This document shows positions 1-8,554 of a DNA stretch of 64,000 nucleotides, piece by piece. The notes beneath the pieces are model-generated. The model saw nothing but the letters and a program-made list of their open reading frames with translations, was not told the DNA's origin and made no database searches. The stretch spans positions 248,001-312,000 of the forward strand of contig JAOARQ010000013.1 of the NCBI GenBank assembly GCA_025210455.1. The letters run 5' to 3'. Position numbers and translations under genes: made by a program. The DNA comes from Pelagimonas sp. Its GTDB lineage: Bacteria; Pseudomonadota; Alphaproteobacteria; Rhodobacterales; Rhodobacteraceae. Each line of letters starts with the position of its first letter. Position 1 is the first letter of the stretch.

Positions 1-1269
1 GTCTATGCCTGGCAGCGCGCGGTGACCCCGGATCTGGCATCGCCCTATGCGTGGTACATGGAGCTGATGTCCATCGAAAACGGTGGCGCGATTATCAAAG
101 GCGATAAACAGCCGTCAGAGCTGGGGGTGTCTGCGCCTGACGATCATACGCTGGTGGTGAAACTTAGCCAGCCACTGCCCTATTTCGCCAAGATGGTCAC
201 CCATGCCACCACCTTTCCCAGCCCCAAATGGGCGATCGAAGCCAATGGCAAAGAATGGACCCGTCCGGGCAACCTGGTTTCAAACGGGGCCTATAAGCTG
301 ACCGAACATGTGCTGAAAGAACGTTCCGTTCGTGTGCGCAATGACATGTATTGGGACAATGACGCCACTGTGCTGGATAAGGTCGTGACCCTGGTTATTG
401 GCGATGACGCGCAGGCGCTGACCCGCTGGAAAGCGGGCGAAGTTGAGCGCACCGAAATCCCGGCAGGCCAATATCCGGCCCTGCGCAAAGAGTTCGGCGA
501 AGAGGCCTATGCCCTGCCGCGCCTGTGCAACTATTATTTCAACTTCAATCTGGTTTCAGGCCCCGAAGCGTTCAAAGATGTGCGCGTGCGTCAGGCGCTG
601 GCCTATGCGCTGGATCGCAGCGTGATCACAGAACGCGTGCTGCAGGGCGGTCAGTTCCCGGCCTTTACCTTTACCCCCGGTGCCACCGATGGCTTTGAGG
701 TGCCAGAAGTCGATTATGCCAAGATGACTCAGGCTGAGCGCGACGCAAAAGCCAAGGAATTGCTGGCCGAAGCGGGCTATGGCCCCGGTGGTGAAAAGCT
801 GGCGTTCGAATATCTGTACAACACGTCGGATGCGCACCAGCAGGTGGCGATTGTCGCCAGCCAGATGTGGAAGCAAAAGCTGGGCATCGAGGTAACGCTG
901 GCCAATCAGGAATGGAAAGTCTTCCTGGAAAACCGTGGCAACCAGAACTTTGAAATGGCGCGTGGCGCCTGGTGTGGCGACTATAACGAAGCTTCGACCT
1001 TTCTGGATCTGCTACAGTCTGAATCCGGGTACAATGATGCCAAGTTCAACAACGCACGCGTAGACGAATTGCTGGCGCAGGCGAAATCGGCGCAGGACAC
1101 CGTGCCGCTTTACACCGAGGTTGAACAGATCATTGCCGCTGAAATGCCGGTGATCCCAGTCTATCACTATTCGACCAACATGATGCTGGACGGGTCGATT
1201 CAGGGCTGGCCGGTGAACAACGTGGAACAGACATGGTATTCGAAAGACCTGTTCAAGGTCGCGGAATAA
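1..1269 (+). CDS. Peptide ABC transporter substrate-binding protein (OppA/SBP_bac_5), 5' truncated by window edge
   Basis: Periplasmic solute receptor of an oligopeptide-type ABC importer. The reading frame is open from base 1: the first codons read VYAWQRAV before the internal GTG at 22, so the true start and signal peptide lie upstream of the window. The visible 422 residues match the C-terminal lobes of SBP_bac_5 proteins, including the VRQALAYALDR helix and a closing region ending in WYSKDLFKV. Four genes for two permeases and two ATPases follow on the same strand, which fits an oppABCDF operon. A GC-rich hairpin lies between this gene and the first permease gene. The peptide specificity cannot be read from sequence. 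Confidence 0.93.
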   Translation, partial: VYAWQRAVTPDLASPYAWYMELMSIENGGAIIKGDKQPSELGVSAPDDHTLVVKLSQPLPYFAKMVTHATTFPSPKWAIEANGKEWTRPGNLVSNGAYKLTEHVLKERSVRVRNDMYWDNDATVLDKVVTLVIGDDAQALTRWKAGEVERTEIPAGQYPALRKEFGEEAYALPRLCNYYFNFNLVSGPEAFKDVRVRQALAYALDRSVITERVLQGGQFPAFTFTPGATDGFEVPEVDYAKMTQAERDAKAKELLAEAGYGPGGEKLAFEYLYNTSDAHQQVAIVASQMWKQKLGIEVTLANQEWKVFLENRGNQNFEMARGAWCGDYNEASTFLDLLQSESGYNDAKFNNARVDELLAQAKSAQDTVPLYTEVEQIIAAEMPVIPVYHYSTNMMLDGSIQGWPVNNVEQTWYSKDLFKVAE

Positions 1270-1292
1270 TCCTGTTTTAGTCTCAAGCAATT

Positions 1293-1323
1293 GCCCCCTG
1301 CCGCACAGAATGTGGCGGGGGGC
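1293..1323 (+). promoter_or_regulatory. GC-rich stem-loop between binding-protein and permease genes
   Basis: The arm 1293-1304 pairs with 1312-1323 (12 pairs, two of them G-U) around a 7-nt loop. No U-tract follows, so it is not a normal intrinsic terminator. It lies 23 bp after the binding-protein stop codon and 14 bp before the permease start. Hairpins at this place commonly protect the 3' end of the binding-protein mRNA and lower permease expression; that role is inferred here. Confidence 0.6.
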
Positions 1324-1337
1324 TCAGCGAGGTTTCC

Positions 1338-2267
1338 ATGTTGAATTATACTCTGCGTCGGCTCATGGCGATGATCCCGACGTTGCTGGTGCTGGTGATC
1401 GCATCCTTCTATCTGATGCGTCTGGCTCCGGGCGGGCCCTTCACCTCTGAGCGCCCTCTGCCGCCTGCTGTGATGGCCAATGTTCTGGAACGCTACGGGC
1501 TGGATCAGCCGCTTTATGTGCAGCTTTGGACCTATATCAAAGGCATTGTGCTGGAATTTGATTTTGGCCCCAGCTTTTCGCAAAAAGATCGTACCGTAAA
1601 TGATGTGATCGCACAGGGCTTTCCGGTGACGCTGACCTATGGGTTCTGGTCGGCGGTCTTTGTTCTGTTGGCCGGGGTGCCACTGGGGATCATCGCAGCG
1701 CTGCGACACAATTCAATCTGGGATTACACGATGACCGGGCTGGCGATCTTTAGCCAGATCTTCCCGAATTTCGTGCTCGCTCCTATTATGGTTCTGCTTT
1801 TCACCCTGTCATGGGGGCTGTTGCCCGGCGGCGGCTGGAACGGCGGGCAATGGCAATACATCGTCATGCCTGCAATCGGTCTGGGCACCTCCTATATGGC
1901 CGGGGTCGCGCGCCTGACGCGGGGCTCCATGCTCGAGGTGATGAATTCGCCCTTTATTCGCACCGCCCGCGCGAAAGGTCTGCCCGAGCGCGTGATCTTG
2001 TGGCGGCATGCGCTGAAACCGGCACTTTTGCCGACGATCACCTATATGGGGCCGGTATTTGTCTACATGATCACCGGGTCGGTGTTTATTGATGTCTTCT
2101 TTTCCACCGGTGGGATCGGGCAGGATTTCATCAACGCTGCTTATACCCGCGACTATTCCATGCTGCTGGGGCTGGCGATCCTGTACAGCGTCCTGACCTT
2201 TTCCCTGAATCTTATGCTTGATCTGGCCTATGCCTGGATTGATCCCAAAGTGCGGAGCCAGCTATGA
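1338..2267 (+). CDS. Peptide ABC transporter permease, OppB-type
   Basis: Inner-membrane subunit of the first peptide importer, 309 aa, the usual length for DppB/OppB. It starts with a cytoplasmic MLNYTLRRLMAMIP stretch leading into TM1, has the periplasmic loop with YGLDQPLYVQ, and carries the binding-protein-dependent transport EAA loop around TARAKGLPERVILWRHALKPALLP, which contacts the ATPases. An SD-like GAGG precedes the ATG. Its last 4 bp overlap the next permease (ATGA), indicating translational coupling. Confidence 0.93.
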   Translation: MLNYTLRRLMAMIPTLLVLVIASFYLMRLAPGGPFTSERPLPPAVMANVLERYGLDQPLYVQLWTYIKGIVLEFDFGPSFSQKDRTVNDVIAQGFPVTLTYGFWSAVFVLLAGVPLGIIAALRHNSIWDYTMTGLAIFSQIFPNFVLAPIMVLLFTLSWGLLPGGGWNGGQWQYIVMPAIGLGTSYMAGVARLTRGSMLEVMNSPFIRTARAKGLPERVILWRHALKPALLPTITYMGPVFVYMITGSVFIDVFFSTGGIGQDFINAAYTRDYSMLLGLAILYSVLTFSLNLMLDLAYAWIDPKVRSQL

Positions 2268-3196
2268 CCTCTGCCAAGAAACGTTTGAATTCGGCCGCCT
2301 TTGCCAGCGAAGTCGCCGAAGATATGATTACTAGCCGATCCTTTTGGGCTGATGCCCGGGTGCGGTTTTTGAAAAACCGTCTGGCGGTGTTTTCAGTCTT
2401 TATGCTGTTTGGGCTCGTGCTGTTTGCCATTTTTGGTCACAGCATCGCCCAGTGGAACTATGAAGAGATTGATTGGAACATGCTGGGGCAGATCAAAGAG
2501 ATCGGCGGCCCCTCAATTGAAAATGGCCATTACTTTGGGGTCGATGAACTGGGGCGCGATCTGTATGCGCGCGTGGTTCAGGGGTCGCGCACCTCGCTGT
2601 TGGTGGGGTTTGTGGCGGGGCCCGTGGCCGTCATGCTGGGGGCGACCATTGGGGCGCTGGCCGGGTATTATGGCGGGCGCTTTGATCAGATTGTCATGGC
2701 GGTTTACAACATCTGGCTGTCCATTCCCTACATCATCTTTTTCGTGGTCTGGCAGGCTTTCTTTGGGCGCTCGCTGACACAGATGATTCTGGTGATCATC
2801 ATTGTGAACTGGACGTCGGGGCTGTTGATCATTCGCGGACAGGTGATGATGCTGAAAAACCGTGAATTTGTGGATGCCGCGCGAATGCTGGGCATGAGCG
2901 ACTTCGCCATTATTTTTCGTCATCTGCTGCCCAATGTGCTGTGGCTGGTGGTGATCTATGGATCACTGGTAATCCCCGAAGTCATCATGAGCGAGAGCCT
3001 TGTCTCATTCCTTGGGGTGGGCATTCAGGAACCCAACACCAGTTGGGGCGCGCTGATTTCCGCAGGCGCGGCCACAATGACCTTTGGCACGCTGTGGCAG
3101 CTGGCCTTTCCGGCGGCCTGTTTCGTGATTGCGCAGGTGTCTCTGTTTTATATCGGTGATGGTCTGCGCGATGCGCTTGACCCGAAGGAGCGCTGA
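2264..3196 (+). CDS. Peptide ABC transporter permease, OppC-type
   Basis: Second inner-membrane subunit, 310 aa. The N-terminal tail is long (about 45 residues before TM1) and contains RFLKNRLAVFS, typical of OppC. The motif FGVDELGRDLYARVVQGSRTS follows the first periplasmic loop, and the EAA loop reads DAARMLGMSDFAIIFRHLLPN. The start overlaps oppB by 4 bp and the stop overlaps the first ATPase gene by 1 bp. It pairs with the preceding permease to form the channel. Confidence 0.93.
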   Translation: MTSAKKRLNSAAFASEVAEDMITSRSFWADARVRFLKNRLAVFSVFMLFGLVLFAIFGHSIAQWNYEEIDWNMLGQIKEIGGPSIENGHYFGVDELGRDLYARVVQGSRTSLLVGFVAGPVAVMLGATIGALAGYYGGRFDQIVMAVYNIWLSIPYIIFFVVWQAFFGRSLTQMILVIIIVNWTSGLLIIRGQVMMLKNREFVDAARMLGMSDFAIIFRHLLPNVLWLVVIYGSLVIPEVIMSESLVSFLGVGIQEPNTSWGALISAGAATMTFGTLWQLAFPAACFVIAQVSLFYIGDGLRDALDPKER

Positions 3197-4161
3197 TGTC
3201 TCTGTTATCCGTAGAAAATCTTTCGATCCGTTTTCGCACCGGCGATGGTTTTGTGCATGCGGTGAATGATGTCAGCTTTGACATTGAGCCGGGGCAAAAG
3301 CTGGCCGTTGTGGGGGAAAGTGGATCAGGCAAAAGCCAGATTGCCCTGTCGATCATGGGGCTGCTGGCCAAGAATGGCAGGGCCTCGGGGCGGGTGATGT
3401 TTGGCGGGCAGGATCTTTTGCAGATGTCTCAGCCGCAACTGAACAAGATCCGCGCCAAAGATATTGGCATGATTTTTCAGGATCCTATGTCGTCGCTGAA
3501 CCCCTATATGCGCATCGAACGCCAGCTGGGCGAAGTGGTAGAGCAGCACGAAGGCCTGAGCCGTCGCGAGGCGCGCAAACGGGTGCTTGAAGTTATGGAG
3601 GCGGTGCAGATCCCTGATGCCAGGAACCGGCTGCGTGCCTATCCGCATGAGTTTTCCGGTGGGATGCGGCAGAGGATCGTGATCGCCATGGCGCTGATCT
3701 GCAAACCCAAGCTGATCCTCGCGGATGAGCCAACAACCGCACTGGACGTGACAGTGCAGGCGCAGATCATGAACCTTCTTGATGAGATCCAGCAGGAAAT
3801 GGGCACAGCGATTATGCTGATCACTCATGATCTGGGGGTTGTGGCCGGATTTTGCGACGACACGCTGGTGCTTTATGGCGGCAAGGTGATGGAACAGGCG
3901 ACAACGCTTCAGATCTTTGATGCGCCGGGCCATCCCTATACCCGTGGCCTGCTGCGCGCCGTGCCCAATATCCATGAGGTCGCGGGCGAACTTAGTGCCA
4001 TTCCCGGAAGCCCGCCCAACCAGACACAGCCGCCATCGCATTGCCCCTTTGGCCCGCGCTGTGTGGATGCGCTGGATAGCTGTGCGCAGGCCCTGCCGGA
4101 TCTGGAAAACTGGAAAGCTGGAAAACGCGCCTGCCTGCGCCCGGTCGAGGAACTGTCATGA
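3196..4161 (+). CDS. Peptide ABC transporter ATP-binding protein, OppD-type
   Basis: Cytoplasmic ATPase of the first importer, 321 aa. Walker A GESGSGKS is at about residues 40-47, the Q-loop in MIFQDPMSSLNP near 93-102, the signature FSGGMRQR near 153, and Walker B LILADEP near 173-179. The C-terminal oligopeptide/dipeptide domain contains a HCPFGPRC cluster near the end, as in OppD proteins. It overlaps both neighbours by 1-4 bp, so the operon is tightly coupled. Confidence 0.94.
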   Translation: MSLLSVENLSIRFRTGDGFVHAVNDVSFDIEPGQKLAVVGESGSGKSQIALSIMGLLAKNGRASGRVMFGGQDLLQMSQPQLNKIRAKDIGMIFQDPMSSLNPYMRIERQLGEVVEQHEGLSRREARKRVLEVMEAVQIPDARNRLRAYPHEFSGGMRQRIVIAMALICKPKLILADEPTTALDVTVQAQIMNLLDEIQQEMGTAIMLITHDLGVVAGFCDDTLVLYGGKVMEQATTLQIFDAPGHPYTRGLLRAVPNIHEVAGELSAIPGSPPNQTQPPSHCPFGPRCVDALDSCAQALPDLENWKAGKRACLRPVEELS

Positions 4162-5135
4162 CATCCCCAATTCTAAGCGTGCGCGACCTTCATGTGACCT
4201 TTCCGGCGCCTCAAACAAAGAAATGGCCCTGGTCAACCGCTGGCAAGGTTCATGCGGTGAATGGTGTCAGCTTTGATCTGGAGGCAGGGAAAACCCTTGG
4301 GATCGTTGGGGAATCCGGCTGTGGAAAGTCGACACTGATCCGTGCCATCGCTGGGTTGATCACGCCCGAAAGCGGGCAGGTTGCCCTGGATGGCGAGGTT
4401 GTGGATTACGCTATGCGCTCTGACCTGCAAGGCTTGCGCCGTCAGGTTCAGATGATTTTCCAAGACCCGGTTGCTTCGCTGAACCCGCGTATGGCGGTGC
4501 GGGAAATCGTGTCTGAACCCCTGCGATACTTCCGCCCAGAACTGTCCGCGCAGGAACGCAATGATCTGACGCGGGACATGCTGGATCGGGTTGGCATCGC
4601 AGAGCGTAACTTTAACCGCTACCCGCATGAGTTTTCCGGCGGGCAATGTCAGCGCATTGGCATCGCGCGCTCGCTGGTGACACATCCGCGTATTTTGCTC
4701 TGTGATGAACCTGTGTCGGCGCTGGATGTGTCCATTCAGGCGCAGGTGATCAATCTGTTGCGCGATCTACAGCAGGAAATGGGGCTGACGCTGATTTTTG
4801 TCGCCCATGATCTGGGCGTGGTCCGGCATATTTCGGATGATATTCTGGTGATGTATGTGGGCGGCATGATGGAGAAAGCGTCGGCTGATCGTCTTGTTGG
4901 CGATCCACAGCACCCCTATGCGCAGGCGCTTTTGTCGGCAGTGCCGGTGCCCGATCCGCGCGAAAAAGTGGTGCCGCAGGTTTTGGATGGCGATCTGCCC
5001 AGCCCACTGGATCTGCCGCCTGGTTGCCTGTTTCAAACCCGCTGCCCGAAACGCAGTGAAAAGTGTGGGCAGATGCGGCCGGATCTGGAAATCAAACAGG
5101 GCCGGGAAATCGCCTGTTTTAATGTTTCTGCCTAG
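4158..5135 (+). CDS. Peptide ABC transporter ATP-binding protein, OppF-type
   Basis: Second ATPase, 325 aa, that forms a heterodimer with the OppD-type subunit. Walker A GESGCGKS lies at about 51-58, the signature FSGGQCQR near 159 and Walker B LLCDEP near 180. The inserted N-terminal stretch KKWPWSTAGKVHAVNGVSFD is typical of OppF. The C-terminal CLFQTRCPKRSEKC resembles the cysteine-containing tail of this subfamily. It is the last gene of the first peptide-import operon. Confidence 0.93.
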   Translation: MTSPILSVRDLHVTFPAPQTKKWPWSTAGKVHAVNGVSFDLEAGKTLGIVGESGCGKSTLIRAIAGLITPESGQVALDGEVVDYAMRSDLQGLRRQVQMIFQDPVASLNPRMAVREIVSEPLRYFRPELSAQERNDLTRDMLDRVGIAERNFNRYPHEFSGGQCQRIGIARSLVTHPRILLCDEPVSALDVSIQAQVINLLRDLQQEMGLTLIFVAHDLGVVRHISDDILVMYVGGMMEKASADRLVGDPQHPYAQALLSAVPVPDPREKVVPQVLDGDLPSPLDLPPGCLFQTRCPKRSEKCGQMRPDLEIKQGREIACFNVSA

Positions 5136-5155
5136 GCTGCTGTCGGAGCTGGAAA

Positions 5156-5170
5156 TTTAGTGTGACTAAA
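5156..5170. promoter_or_regulatory. Perfect dyad upstream of the XRE-cupin regulator
   Basis: TTTAGT-GTG-ACTAAA is a perfect 6-3-6 inverted repeat in the 108-bp gap between the oppF-type gene and the regulator start at 5244. It is a candidate autoregulatory operator. No factor can be assigned from sequence alone. Confidence 0.35.
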
Positions 5171-5243
5171 AATTGTTTTGTGCTTTTGTCCAAGAGCGCA
5201 TTCAATTACCCCTGAGGCAAGTGCAGCGTGTATGGGGGATAAA

Positions 5244-5837
5244 ATGGTGGACACAAAGAAACACAGTCAGTCAGCGGGCCATCCGGATCAGCTTGGCCCG
5301 GCCATTCGCAGGCGCCGCAAAGCGATGGGGATGACCCTTGAGCAAACCGCGCGCGCCACCCAGCTGACCACTGGCTTTTTGTCTCAGGTCGAACGCGGTA
5401 TCAGTGCGCCTTCGCTGACCTCTTTGATGGCCATTGCCAAGGCGCTACAGACCAGTATTGAACAGCTTTTGTCGGTTCCACAGGTGTTTTCTGAACATGT
5501 TCCAAAGGATGGACGGCAGACTTATTCTCTTGGAACACGCGGAAGACATTACGAAAAATTGGGCCCAGGCTTTCCCGGTGCGTTGTTTTATTCCCAGATT
5601 GTGCATCGCCCGTCAGGTCATGTGTCTGAACAGATGCGCCATGCGGGCGAAGTGTTTTGCTACCTGATGGAGGGGCAGCTGGAATATCACGTGGGCGATG
5701 TGACCTATATCGTGAACCCCGGTGATGTGATTCACCACGATACATCCAAGCCGCATTTCTCAAAGGTTCTGAGCAAAGAAAACGCCGTTGAGCTATGGGT
5801 CAGTACCAAACCTATGGATGAGACCGCAGATAGCTAG
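5244..5837 (+). CDS. XRE-family transcriptional regulator with C-terminal cupin domain
   Basis: A 197-aa DNA-binding protein. The HTH_3 domain spans about residues 17-72 (IRRRRKAMGMTLEQTARATQ, then GFLSQVERGISAPSLTSLMAIAKAL). A cupin_2 sensor domain covers about 110-185 (GEVFCYLMEGQLEYHVGD, NPGDVIHHDTSKPH). I chose the ATG at 5244 because GGGGGA sits 4 bases before it; ATG 5232 in the same frame is the alternative. XRE-cupin proteins often sense small metabolites and control neighbouring transport genes. Its place between two peptide importers suggests it regulates one or both; that is inference. Confidence 0.9.
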   Translation: MVDTKKHSQSAGHPDQLGPAIRRRRKAMGMTLEQTARATQLTTGFLSQVERGISAPSLTSLMAIAKALQTSIEQLLSVPQVFSEHVPKDGRQTYSLGTRGRHYEKLGPGFPGALFYSQIVHRPSGHVSEQMRHAGEVFCYLMEGQLEYHVGDVTYIVNPGDVIHHDTSKPHFSKVLSKENAVELWVSTKPMDETADS

Positions 5838-5841
5838 ATCT

Positions 5842-5863
5842 AACCCATTGGGGTTCTTTGATT
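5842..5863 (+). terminator. Weak intrinsic terminator after the XRE-cupin gene
   Basis: AACCC-ATTG-GGGTT forms a 5-bp stem followed by CTTTGATTT. It lies 4 bp after the regulator stop codon and would separate it from the second peptide operon. Confidence 0.4.
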
Positions 5864-5885
5864 TTGCAAAAAATGTATCCAATCT

Positions 5886-5903
5886 GCTAAAAAAGATTTT
5901 AGT
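5886..5903. promoter_or_regulatory. AT-rich inverted repeat upstream of the second peptide operon
   Basis: CTAAAA-AAGA-TTTTAG (5887-5902) is a 6-4-6 inverted repeat in an AT-rich 128-bp promoter region before the binding-protein gene at 5966. It shares the TTTAGT hexamer (5898-5903) with the dyad at 5156-5170, which could mean a common regulator. The spacing differs, so the link is tentative. Confidence 0.3.
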
Positions 5904-5965
5904 ATCGGTAAAATTTGACCTATCCTTCCCTCATCAACAGAAAAATGACTCGGGGAGAATGGCTC

Positions 5966-7552
5966 ATGAAACTCACTTCGATGGTGGCGGGCATCGCGCT
6001 TTGCGCCGGTCTGGCTGCGCCTGCCTATGCGCAGGATCGTGGCGGTATCCTGAACTTTGCCCGCTATGACGGATCCCGTCTGATTGATCCGATCTATGCG
6101 GATCGTAATCCGGATATCTGGATGGTTGGCAGCATTTTCGATACGCTGCTGCGCCTTAGCGCTGATGGCAATTCGGTCGAACCCGGTCTGGCCAGCGCCC
6201 ATGAGGTCTCGGCCGATGGTAAGACGGTCACGCTGACGCTGCGCGATGGGATCAAATTCGCGGATGGGTCTGCCATGACAGGCGCGGATGTGGTGTTCTC
6301 GCTGGATCGTGCCCGCAACGGCGATCTAAGCCCATGGGCCGGTCTGCTGGGCACGATTGATGCGGTCACGGCTCAGGGCAACACTGTCACCGTGTCGTTG
6401 AAAACACCCGACCCAACCATCTTGTCGATGCTGGCCACCTTCAACACGGCGATTGTTTCCAAGGCTGCGTTTGATGCAGCAGAAGGGGCGACGGATCAGG
6501 AAAAATCCGCTGCGATCTTTGGCGCGACCAAAGCAGGTGTCGGCACCGGTCCTTTCTATCTGTGTGGGTTCGAACAGGGCGCATCCATGGATTTCTGCGC
6601 CAACGAACATCACTGGCGGAACGGTGCTGACGGCAAGCCGCTGCCCTATCTGGACGGGGTGCACTTTGAGATCGTGCCAGACGATGCCACGCGTATTTTG
6701 CGGTTGCAGGCGGGTGAAGTGGATGTCGCAGAATTCATCCCCTTCAATCGTGTGAGCGAACTGGACGCAGATTCCAAGATCGACATGAATCTCTTCCCCT
6801 CAACCCGGATCATCTATTCGCCGATCAATGCGCGTGACACCCGTTCAGATGGGTCGCCAAACCCGATGGCTGACCCGCGTGTGCGTCAGGCGCTGAACTA
6901 TGCCACCAACAAAGAGGCGTTGATCGGGGTCGTCCTGCACGGTGCTGGCAAACCCATGAGTTCGCCTTTGATGGCGGCGGCCACGCAATATGCGGCCAAT
7001 CTGGATCCGCTCTACGCCTATGATCTGGACAAAGCCAAGGCGCTGATCGCCGAGGCCGGGATCGAGCCGGGCACCAAGGTGACGCTGACCACGCTGGCAG
7101 GATCGTCAGATGATGCGACTGTTTTTGCGGCGCTTCAGCAGATGTGGGCACCGCTGGGCATTGATCTGGTGGTAGAACAGGTGGATGGCGCAACGCGCGG
7201 GGCCAAGAACCGTTCGGGTGAGTTCGATATTCACACCTATGGGTGGGTGAACGATGTGAACGACCCAAGTCAGGTTGTCGGCTGGCTGGGTTATTCCCCA
7301 ACCCGAAAGGCAGTTGGCACCGGCTGGGAAAGCAAAGAGTTCAATATGCTCTTTGAAGCGGCCAGCACCGAAATGGATCCGACTAAGCGCGAAGGTCAGT
7401 TCCTGCAGATGCAGAAAATCTATGCCGACGCGGCCCCGTTGCTGTTCATGTATGAAACACCCTTTGCGGTGGCGCTGTCCAAATCGGTGAATGGCTATGT
7501 TCAGACACCGCTGGGCAACAATATCTTTGATCAGGCCACTGTCAGCCGCTGA
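5966..7552 (+). CDS. Peptide ABC transporter substrate-binding protein (SBP_bac_5), second system
   Basis: A 528-aa periplasmic receptor. The Sec signal peptide is MKLTSMVAGIALCAGLAAPAYA, with cleavage after AYA. Start 5966 is preceded by GGGGAG at 8 bases; an upstream in-frame start would add a non-signal extension. Family features are visible: SVEPGLASAHEVSADGKTVT near the N terminus, SPWAGLLG, and the VRQALNYATNKEAL helix. It heads a second complete importer and differs clearly from the first receptor, so the two systems probably take different peptides or other SBP_bac_5 ligands. Confidence 0.93.
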   Translation: MKLTSMVAGIALCAGLAAPAYAQDRGGILNFARYDGSRLIDPIYADRNPDIWMVGSIFDTLLRLSADGNSVEPGLASAHEVSADGKTVTLTLRDGIKFADGSAMTGADVVFSLDRARNGDLSPWAGLLGTIDAVTAQGNTVTVSLKTPDPTILSMLATFNTAIVSKAAFDAAEGATDQEKSAAIFGATKAGVGTGPFYLCGFEQGASMDFCANEHHWRNGADGKPLPYLDGVHFEIVPDDATRILRLQAGEVDVAEFIPFNRVSELDADSKIDMNLFPSTRIIYSPINARDTRSDGSPNPMADPRVRQALNYATNKEALIGVVLHGAGKPMSSPLMAAATQYAANLDPLYAYDLDKAKALIAEAGIEPGTKVTLTTLAGSSDDATVFAALQQMWAPLGIDLVVEQVDGATRGAKNRSGEFDIHTYGWVNDVNDPSQVVGWLGYSPTRKAVGTGWESKEFNMLFEAASTEMDPTKREGQFLQMQKIYADAAPLLFMYETPFAVALSKSVNGYVQTPLGNNIFDQATVSR

Positions 7553-7567
7553 GCTGACACATAAACA

Positions 7568-7593
7568 CCCCGCCGGGCTGTTGTCTGGCGGGG
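7568..7593 (+). promoter_or_regulatory. GC-rich stem-loop between binding-protein and permease genes
   Basis: CCCCGCC (7568-7574) and GGCGGGG (7587-7593) form a perfect 7-bp stem with a 12-nt loop. No U-tract follows. It lies 15 bp after the binding-protein stop and 19 bp before the permease GTG, the same position as the hairpin in the first peptide operon. A role as mRNA-stabilising or partial-termination element is inferred. Confidence 0.6.
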
Positions 7594-7612
7594 CTGTCTA
7601 TTGGGGGGAAAC

Positions 7613-8554
7613 GTGGCAAGTTTGCAGTATATTCTGAAGCGTCTGGTTCTGATGATCCCGCCCTTCTTTCTGGTGATGATCATCATCTTTCTTTTGGTTC
7701 GCCTGCTGCCCGGAGATCCTGCAATCGCTATGGCAGGGGATCGGGCATCAGACGCGGATATTCAGGCCATTCGCGAACGTCTTGGGCTGACACAGCCGCT
7801 TTGGACACAGTTCTGGCTGTTTTTGACAAACACAATTCAGGGGGATCTGGGGCGCTCAATCCTGATGCGGACAGAGGTGATGGATGTGATCATTCAACGC
7901 CTGCCCATCACGCTGTTTCTGGCGCTTTATGCGGTGGCGCTGTCTTTGCTGATCGCTGGGCCGTTGGCCTTTGTCGCGGCGCTGAACCGCGGGCGCTGGC
8001 CTGATACGCTGATCCGGTCGGTGTTTCAGGTGGGGCTGTCGATGCCGGTGTTTTACATCGGGCTGGTGTTGCTGACGTTTCTGGCGGCGCAGCTGCGCTT
8101 GTTCCCGGTGGGCGGCTATGGCGACACGTTCCTTGAGCGGCTCTATCATCTGTTTTTGCCCTCAATGACGGTGGCGCTGTATACTTCGGCGATCATCATG
8201 CGGAACCTGCGCAGCGCGGTTATTGATGTGCTGGATGCGGAGTATGTGCAGTTTGCCCGCGCCAAAGGGTTGCCCAACAGTCTGATTCTCGGGCGGCATG
8301 TGCTGCGCAATGCGCTGATTTCAACGGTGACCCTGCTGGGGCTGTCGATTGGCAACCTGATGTCCGGGACTTTGGTCACAGAAACGGTTTTTGCCGTGCC
8401 CGGCATGGGGCGGCTGATGCTAGAGGCAATCTTTGCCCGTGACTACCCGCTGATCCAGGGGCTGACACTGACCTTTGCGGTGCTGGTGTCGCTGGTGTTT
8501 CTGCTGACCGACCTGTTTCAGGCGCGGCTTGATCCAAGGATGCGACTGCAATGA
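7613..8554 (+). CDS. Peptide ABC transporter permease, DppB-type
   Basis: Inner-membrane subunit, 313 aa. I chose the GTG at 7613 (product MASLQYILKRLVLMIPPFF) because GGGGGGA lies 3-4 bases before it; a TTG at 7601 would place the SD inside the gene. The short N terminus running directly into TM1, the loop RERLGLTQPLWTQF, and the EAA loop with FARAKGLPNSLILGRHVLRNAL are standard for DppB. The stop overlaps the next gene by 4 bp. Confidence 0.92.
   Translation: MASLQYILKRLVLMIPPFFLVMIIIFLLVRLLPGDPAIAMAGDRASDADIQAIRERLGLTQPLWTQFWLFLTNTIQGDLGRSILMRTEVMDVIIQRLPITLFLALYAVALSLLIAGPLAFVAALNRGRWPDTLIRSVFQVGLSMPVFYIGLVLLTFLAAQLRLFPVGGYGDTFLERLYHLFLPSMTVALYTSAIIMRNLRSAVIDVLDAEYVQFARAKGLPNSLILGRHVLRNALISTVTLLGLSIGNLMSGTLVTETVFAVPGMGRLMLEAIFARDYPLIQGLTLTFAVLVSLVFLLTDLFQARLDPRMRLQ

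Noticed and set aside
3325-4041. Long open frame on the minus strand opposite the OppD-type ATPase gene.
   Set aside because: It lies wholly opposite a conserved ATPase, has low-complexity His/Arg/Gln composition and no domain; it is a by-product of GC-rich codon usage. The same holds for other long antisense frames (for example 12216-12451, 13734-14267, 37301-38290, 39268-40377).
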